From contig OZ176053.1 of the NCBI GenBank assembly GCA_964247055.1, positions 6,696,001 through 6,760,000 on the forward strand: a stretch of DNA of 64,000 nt. The letters are read 5' to 3'. A program made the position numbers and the translations under genes. The stretch is from Paragordius varius. Its lineage: Eukaryota > Nematomorpha. Under the pieces are notes generated by a model. It was not told the DNA's origin, ran no database searches, and saw only the letters and a program-made list of their open reading frames with translations. Shown piece by piece: positions 57,469 through 64,000 of the stretch; the stretch's first letter is position 1, and every line of letters starts with the position of its first letter.

Positions 57469-60400
57469 ACAATTTATATTTATCATATAATAGATAATTA
57501 ATATATACCATTTTTTTCTGACCAAATCTTCACTTATATAAGACGCGACCGGTACATAAATATATCGATTGAATCAATATATATTTTTAAAAAATATGTG
57601 ACAATTGACTGGCCTGTGCTAAAATCAATCGTCCTATCAAATGAAGCAGAATATTGAAAGAATCAATTAATTTTTAAGATATAAAATTAATTAGAGCAGA
57701 ATATTACAATCAATTGTATAATGAGATCTTTTAGTTTACCATTTACGTAAGGTTATTTCATATGCCCGGAGTTTTTATTGTAATATACGATATATCGCAT
57801 TTTTATCCATATAACCGATGACAATCTTACTTAAAATATAACAACATAATATTAAATAATCATTAATAATTTTAAATTACTTTCTAAAATTCAAAACGAC
57901 CGCTCACTTAATAATTATAAATAACGAATAAAATTATATTTTAGCCAATGTAATTTTCCCCCTCTGTAACTTTCAAAGTACGCTACTAAATAATGAATTT
58001 ACTAATGATAATTTGATAAATAAAGCTACATATATATATATATATATATATTCTATATATATAAATATTATTTAATTACTATTTTTGATACTCATTTTCA
58101 ATCTAATTAAATAGATAATAGATAGGACAACTTATTTTCATATATTAACTGAAGCCATCCTTTACAATAATTGCAATACATCTTTTGCATTTAGTCTTAG
58201 CTCACTACGGCGAGTCACGGTAAGTCGCTGGGATTTAAATACATGTTCTTCAGATTTGGTAAGGTTTCAATTTTTTATTGTCAAATGAGTTTAGTATAAA
58301 TACAAATAATTTCAGAAGCTAGTTTTATCACTATGGGACAAAATTCAAACTGAACATTTTCAATTTTCATTAATAGTTTTCGTGAGAGTTTCTGTGTATA
58401 AAAATTAAATAGCCAACAGTGGTGGATTATGAAGCATCTTTTATCAGTATACGAATTATATAAAAAATTCAAATATTTGGATTTTAACCCCCTCAATTAC
58501 ATAATCTAAATTTAAAATGAAACATATTAAAATTTTGAATAATAGCTAATTTATATAATTAATGAATGATACTTACGGTAATTGATATCAAAAATCTAAT
58601 TTAATAAATCATTCACCTTTCATATATTTATTTATGTTTAATTTATCTATTCAAGAATACACTAATTTTGAGGAGATATTTAACTGTAACAAATTTGCTA
58701 CATTTCGGAGCCATGCCATAAATCAGTAGTATAAACCATTTTTTTTAGCAATTATTCATTTATTTCATAAATATTATTTTATGATAATTAATTTTAAGTT
58801 CAATTAATCGAGACAATCTTCTTTGGCCAATGCAACTTACAAATCTTATTACAAAATTATTTTTTAAAACACTTATCAGAGTATATGTATATTTATATAT
58901 ATATAAATTAAAACATTTTACTATTTAATGGTTGGTTGTTATTTAAAATTCAAACTTAATTTTTTTGTTACATCATAAAGATAAACTTATAAAACTTAAA
59001 ATATGAATTGGTTTTCTCACTAATATATAATAATAAAATCAATTTGAATTGACTGACTGACCATTTGTGGCAATTAATCTCACTCACTAACTACTCTTTT
59101 AACAAAAAAATAAACTCAATAATGCATAAGATTGCATTATACATTAAATAAGTAGAGATGAAATATTCCCTCTTGTACCTAGTTAACAAAAAATATGTAA
59201 TAATGGTATGGTATACATTTAAAGAATCAAAACATATATATTTTATACATATTTATGAAAAAAAAACCACTTAAAATTTTAGCAGCGATTTATTATGCCA
59301 AAAAAATTGGATTAGAATGAAAATAAATTACTAAATATATTGAGATATGTATGTGTGGTTGTGGTTATGTTTTGTTAAAACATTGTAAATAAATAAAAAT
59401 GAAGAACCTAAGAATTTTGGATGGTTAATTTAAAATTACTTTAATGCATCAAACATTATATACATTAATTTAAAAAAATCACTCGTAGAGTTAAAAAAAT
59501 AGCATTGCCTATTAGGTTTATAATATATAGAGTGAATTTATTATACTTAGGTTTTAAATACCCATTTTATTTTTTAACATAGACTGAAATTATTTTTTGA
59601 CTTTGAGTATATCAATTTAAATATCACCATTTATATAATCGCCAATAAATATCTACATTAATATTATTCGAATTTTTAGGTTCTTACTGAACAATCTTCA
59701 AGAAATGACTTTCGTGTCCATTTTTTCATTAAAAATTCTTTTGACCAATATTTATAATATTTAAAATATTTAATTTTATCATTTTTAAATAAGTAAAGAA
59801 AACATTTCTTATTGGAATTAAATTTGATAATATAATAATGATAATCGCACAAATAGAATTTTCAAAGGTCAGAATATTCCCTGACGCCTATGTGTCTATT
59901 TTATTTTTAATCTATAAATATTCCTACAATATGGATATACAATAAAAAATAAAAATATAATAAAAATAAAAACGACCAAATATAAATTAAATTCTTTTAA
60001 ACTAAAATCAAACAAAAAATAAAAATTAATAACAGTAACATTTTTATGGATTAATTGTAAATTAAATTTTAAATATATATTTTAATTTTTAATATCATTG
60101 ATTTATCTTTAAACCCTTTGCGAAACATAAAAAAGATTAATTATAAATATATAAAAAGATATTAATTATTAGGTTTGATTATTTTTTATAAAAAATTTAT
60201 TTTTAAGAAAAAAACTTAAATTCTACAAACATTATAAATTTATCTAATGTCAATCATAAAATAATTAGCAAATAATTTTATGATTGGCATAACAGATTAA
60301 AATTAATTACCAGTGTGTAAATTTTATCACATAATATAATTACGCAAAAATTTTATTAAGTATAGATATACAAGCGAAAAAAAATAAAAAAAAATATGAA

Positions 60401-61009
60401 AACATTTTTTTAGCCAAAATTGGCACAAATATGGTGTGACTTTTTATTCAAAGATAATAATGCAAACCAAATTATGTTTAATGTAGAATTGTCATAACTT
60501 TATTGCAACTTTGTTTTTTTTACAAAATTTCTTTTTTTTTAAAAAAACTAACAACCAAAAATGTAATTTTAAAACTTTTTTTACGCTTTATCTATATATC
60601 TCTTGCGCAATTATATATCATATCACATCACATAACATAACATTAGTGATGAAAATTATATACACTCTATCCTACATAAAATAAAGTGTAATAAATAAAC
60701 ACATAATCCACTTAAGTTGTTTCTTCTCCCTTGCTTGCTCGCTTCTTCAAAATCTGTTTCGTATTGAAATTGCAAAAAATTTATATTTCAATTTACTGTT
60801 TTACACTCTACATAAAATTTCCACCAAAAAAATATGACATCGCAAACTCTAATTTTATCATCGTTATTATAGAAACAATGTTTAGTGTGATTTATTTAAA
60901 AAGTTTTATTTGGTTTAATTATTAATATTGATTTTGGGCGTCAAAAGTTGATGTGCATATCAGTATTCCCAGTATTTTTATGTGATCCACATTAACGCCC
61001 TTTTAAAAT
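57469..61009. other. Gene-poor region upstream of the homeobox-like exon
   Basis: No gene seen. TA run at 58031-58051. An unexplained short GC-richer tract at 58198-58235 (CTACGGCGAGTCACGGTAAG). Any enhancers of the downstream developmental gene would be here but cannot be read by eye. Confidence 0.4.
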
Positions 61010-61973
61010 ATGACGACAACGGAATCTGTGATACCGATTAGTATGTTAAACACACCTAATCGTATCGATATAACAACGACATTAAGTCAAAGAGCAAATG
61101 CTTTTTCCATAGATTCACTTATTGGACGTCCCGTAATTAATGACATGACTAAGGAATCATCAGATAAAGCTTCTCAGATTTCAAATTTTTCCAATCATAA
61201 TAAAAACAGTCACGATAGTAAGAATACGAGTGTGAAATTTCCTAATCCTCTTATCCCAACAATGAATTCTTTCATGCGAGGCGCGGGGGAACGATCCCAA
61301 AATATTCCGAATTTGGCTGCCTTTTCACCCTTTTATCCAACGCAACGAATTCCATGTTTTTACCCAATATCATCGGGTTCTTCTATGTCAACGAATAATG
61401 TCCTATATGCTAGACAACATTGGAATAATCTTTTGAATCTTTATTACTTCAATAATCTGACAAACGGTGGAAACCAACCGGCACCAATTTTTAGGGATGT
61501 ATACCCTGAAGCATGTATGACCCCTAACAGTAAAAGTGTTTCACATAATTCTGCGAAAGCGTTATTAAACAGCAAGCAGCCAATACTAAATAATGAATCA
61601 TTCATCAACACATGTAATGATGTAAACAATAAATCTGGTTGTTTTTATGATTATCATAAAAAGGAAAATTCAAATTTGATGGATTGTTCGGTAATAAATC
61701 CAAAAGTTAAAATGCCAGTATCTAACTTGGTTGTTTTATCTGGTATTCGGCCACCATTCCATACATCCTCTAATGATGATAAATTGGTAACACCCCACAC
61801 AACAAAGGTCAAAGAACATAAAAAACCAAAAATTAAAATTGATAAAACACATGAGAATGATACAATTAAAAACAAATTATTTGGGAGAAAAAGACGAAAA
61901 AATATTTCAGATAATTCCCCAAACACGTCGAATGACCAGCTCAAATGTCCATCAAAACAATTAAATATAAAAG
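61010..61973 (+). CDS. First exon of a probable Gbx-like homeobox transcription factor (partial)
   Basis: 321 complete codons, then donor GTATTATT (phase 1). Without splicing the frame ends at 61993. Residues 31-39 read AFSIDSLIG, the eh1 (Groucho-binding) motif in the form typical of Gbx/unplugged N-termini. The rest is low-complexity, Asn/Ser-rich, with a basic KKPKIKIDK and GRKRRKN near the end. No homeodomain is present; it would be in exon 2, and none was found in the following 2 kb. Other eh1 homeobox families (Emx, Gsx, Vax) are possible. The codon content is clearly richer in G+C than its flanks, supporting a real exon. Confidence 0.6.
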
Positions 61974-64000
61974 GTATTATTCGTATTATATAAAATCGAG
62001 ATCTGTAAGAAAGTCAACTTCAATATTTGATCTTTAATGGGTCTTTATTGCAAAAGCGTTTGATATTTTTTTTAACCTAGTATTTGTAATTATACCTTAA
62101 TCTATCGAAAAAATTGATTTAATTTTTTTTGTGATGTAATTTGTTAAATCGCAGAAAATATTAGTTTAAAAATATATCTATAGTACTCAAATGTTGCTAG
62201 AATGAGAGATAGAATGAGTGAGTGTTAAAATGATAAACATTAAATTTTTGCGGGAGAATTATATTATATAATTTTATACGTTAAGATATATAATATATTT
62301 TACTTAAAGCTAGCTAGCAATTATCCAATTTATTTAAATTGAAATTCAGCTAATGCATTTTCACATACACATACATACACACATATTTCATCTCCATTTC
62401 ATTTAATTTGTTAAAATGTTTTTTTTTGTAGTAATTTTGATACAAAAAAGCTTTTAACCAAAACATCTTTGTTCATAAGACTTCTTAAAGAGTTTTGCAG
62501 ATGTCAGAGAATATGCTTGCAAATTATTTAATGTTAAATTTTTAAATATCCTGAAAAATAGATATAAATGATGTGTAGAAAATTTTAAAAATGTGCGAAA
62601 ATATATCGTAATACTTCTACCGCTTTTAGTAAATAGTAAATAGATATATTGGTTAAAAGTGATCCTAAATTGGTGAATAGATGAAAAATGGAATATAGTA
62701 AATTTTTTGATGTGTATGATTAAAAATAACTAACATTTTTTCTTGATTCACCAATAAAATGACTCTTATAAACCATATTCTGTCTGTTGACTTGAGATAA
62801 AGAAAACGAATATTTTTTATACATTAAGTTTCCATATAAATTATGACATATAAATATATATATTTATTTAATAACATGCAAAAAATTTGGAGTTTATTCC
62901 TTGTTATTGCTTCATCAAAAAAATACCAGATAATATTTTTAATACTAACTGAGTTAGTTACAATATGTATAAAAACGAAAAATAAAAAATACGGTATAAT
63001 GGTATTTGATTGAATATTGAACATATGCGTTGATTAAGTGAACACTAAAGTGAATTCATCATTTTTACAATATTATAAATTTTAAACAAAATATTTAACA
63101 CAAAATCCAATAATATATAGATAATTGATTTCCTCCCTTCTTATATTGCTTGAGAATTGACATTGACTTGACAAATCAGTTAAAATATTTTTACAGCATA
63201 AGTTAAATGAAGATTATTGATAGATATGATAATGTATAATTGAAAGTTTAAGGTTTAATATTTGGAAAAAGTATTAAATATATTTCAATAAAGTATCTGG
63301 AGTATCCAAATCTATCTGTTAAATACTTTGACTGAGTCAAAATAAATAAGTTAGAATTTTTATTTCGTAATGGAAAACAAGTAGCCTTACACGAACAAGA
63401 TTAGTAATTTCTATTATTCAGTTATTTTTATTTTTTTGATATTTTTAATCAACATTTTAACCCAATGTTTGAAAAATATATTAAAAGTTAATAGGAAAAA
63501 AATATTTCTTTTAAATAGTTACGGCCTCAATCTTTCTTTTCTAAATATTCTGTCTTACTGTTAAACCGAATTTGAAGTAATACAATAAAAACATGGTGTG
63601 ATTTTAAAAGTCTATCTTAAAATTCAGAAAATCTTATTAAATTTTGGTAGTTAGATTGGATTTTGAGTAATCCCTATACAATACACCACTCATCAACAAA
63701 TCATCAATTAAAAATATTTCATTTCACTTATCAGTTGTGCTGGATCTCCAAAATATTACTCAATATTCTTTCTGCCTTGTATTTTTGCTTTTATTTTTCA
63801 CAAATCAATACTTAAAAACATATATAATTGATGCTTAAATCAAAATTCATTAAAAAGATAACCTATTATCATATGGAGTTGATTATTACGACTTATGGGG
63901 CAAATTTTAACTCTAAAATTAATCTATGAGGCATATACTCCTTGACAAATGCAAACTTTTTTTGTAAAATTTTTAATTTATTATCTGAATTACTTTTTGT
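61974..64000. other. Intron or intergenic, nothing recognised
   Basis: Searched for a homeodomain-encoding exon (WFQNRR block) on both strands by eye; none seen. Confidence 0.45.

Overview
The window is a strongly A+T-rich stretch of an animal nuclear genome. The evidence is spliced protein-coding genes of clearly metazoan type: an ADAMTS-like secreted metalloprotease, two Spätzle/neurotrophin-like cystine-knot ligands, a rhodopsin-family GPCR, and the first exon of a probable homeobox gene with an eh1 motif. Two housekeeping genes are also present: mitochondrial ribosomal protein uS17m (MRPS17) and the spliceosome subunit SF3B3. I cannot name the phylum from sequence alone.

Layout. From 1 to 20.5 kb the + strand carries the 3' part of an ADAMTS-like gene. 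Ten exons are found; nine of them join in frame, and the gene's 5' end lies outside the window. Its introns hold a mariner relic, a hairpin element, a hAT MITE with perfect 8-bp target duplications, and a decayed Ty3/gypsy element. A foldback element with 21-bp minisatellite arms sits inside the gypsy 3' LTR, and that element in turn contains a hAT-like fragment. At 20.6-25.1 kb is a block of transposable elements, including a 320-bp palindrome with a type I hammerhead ribozyme at its centre, directly abutting a 2.1-kb hAT element with 8-bp TSDs. At 25.2-29.9 kb two paralogous four-exon secreted cystine-knot genes lie head to head, and the second ends tail to tail with a single-exon GPCR gene (29.9-31.3 kb, minus strand). 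MRPS17 (35.3-37.6 kb, plus) and SF3B3 (38.5-48.9 kb, minus, 19 exons, 1289 aa, complete) converge. The span 49-61 kb is gene-poor, with MITE copies, a tRNA-Lys-like SINE and TA microsatellites. A long exon at 61.0-62.0 kb starts a probable Gbx-like homeobox gene that continues beyond the window.

Main points. (1) Two unrelated housekeeping genes each contain one ultrashort intron, 22 nt in SF3B3 and 24 nt in MRPS17, next to ordinary introns of 118 nt and up. Removing exactly these nucleotides restores conserved protein and frame. (2) A hammerhead ribozyme lies at the apex of an inverted-repeat element. (3) The divergent pair of Spätzle-like genes shares an identical 4-exon, all-phase-2 structure. 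(4) Several repeat families have defined ends, including a 575-bp TTAA-flanked family in three copies with subterminal hairpins. All exon calls come from reading frame, splice sites and family knowledge. No alignment or transcript evidence was available.
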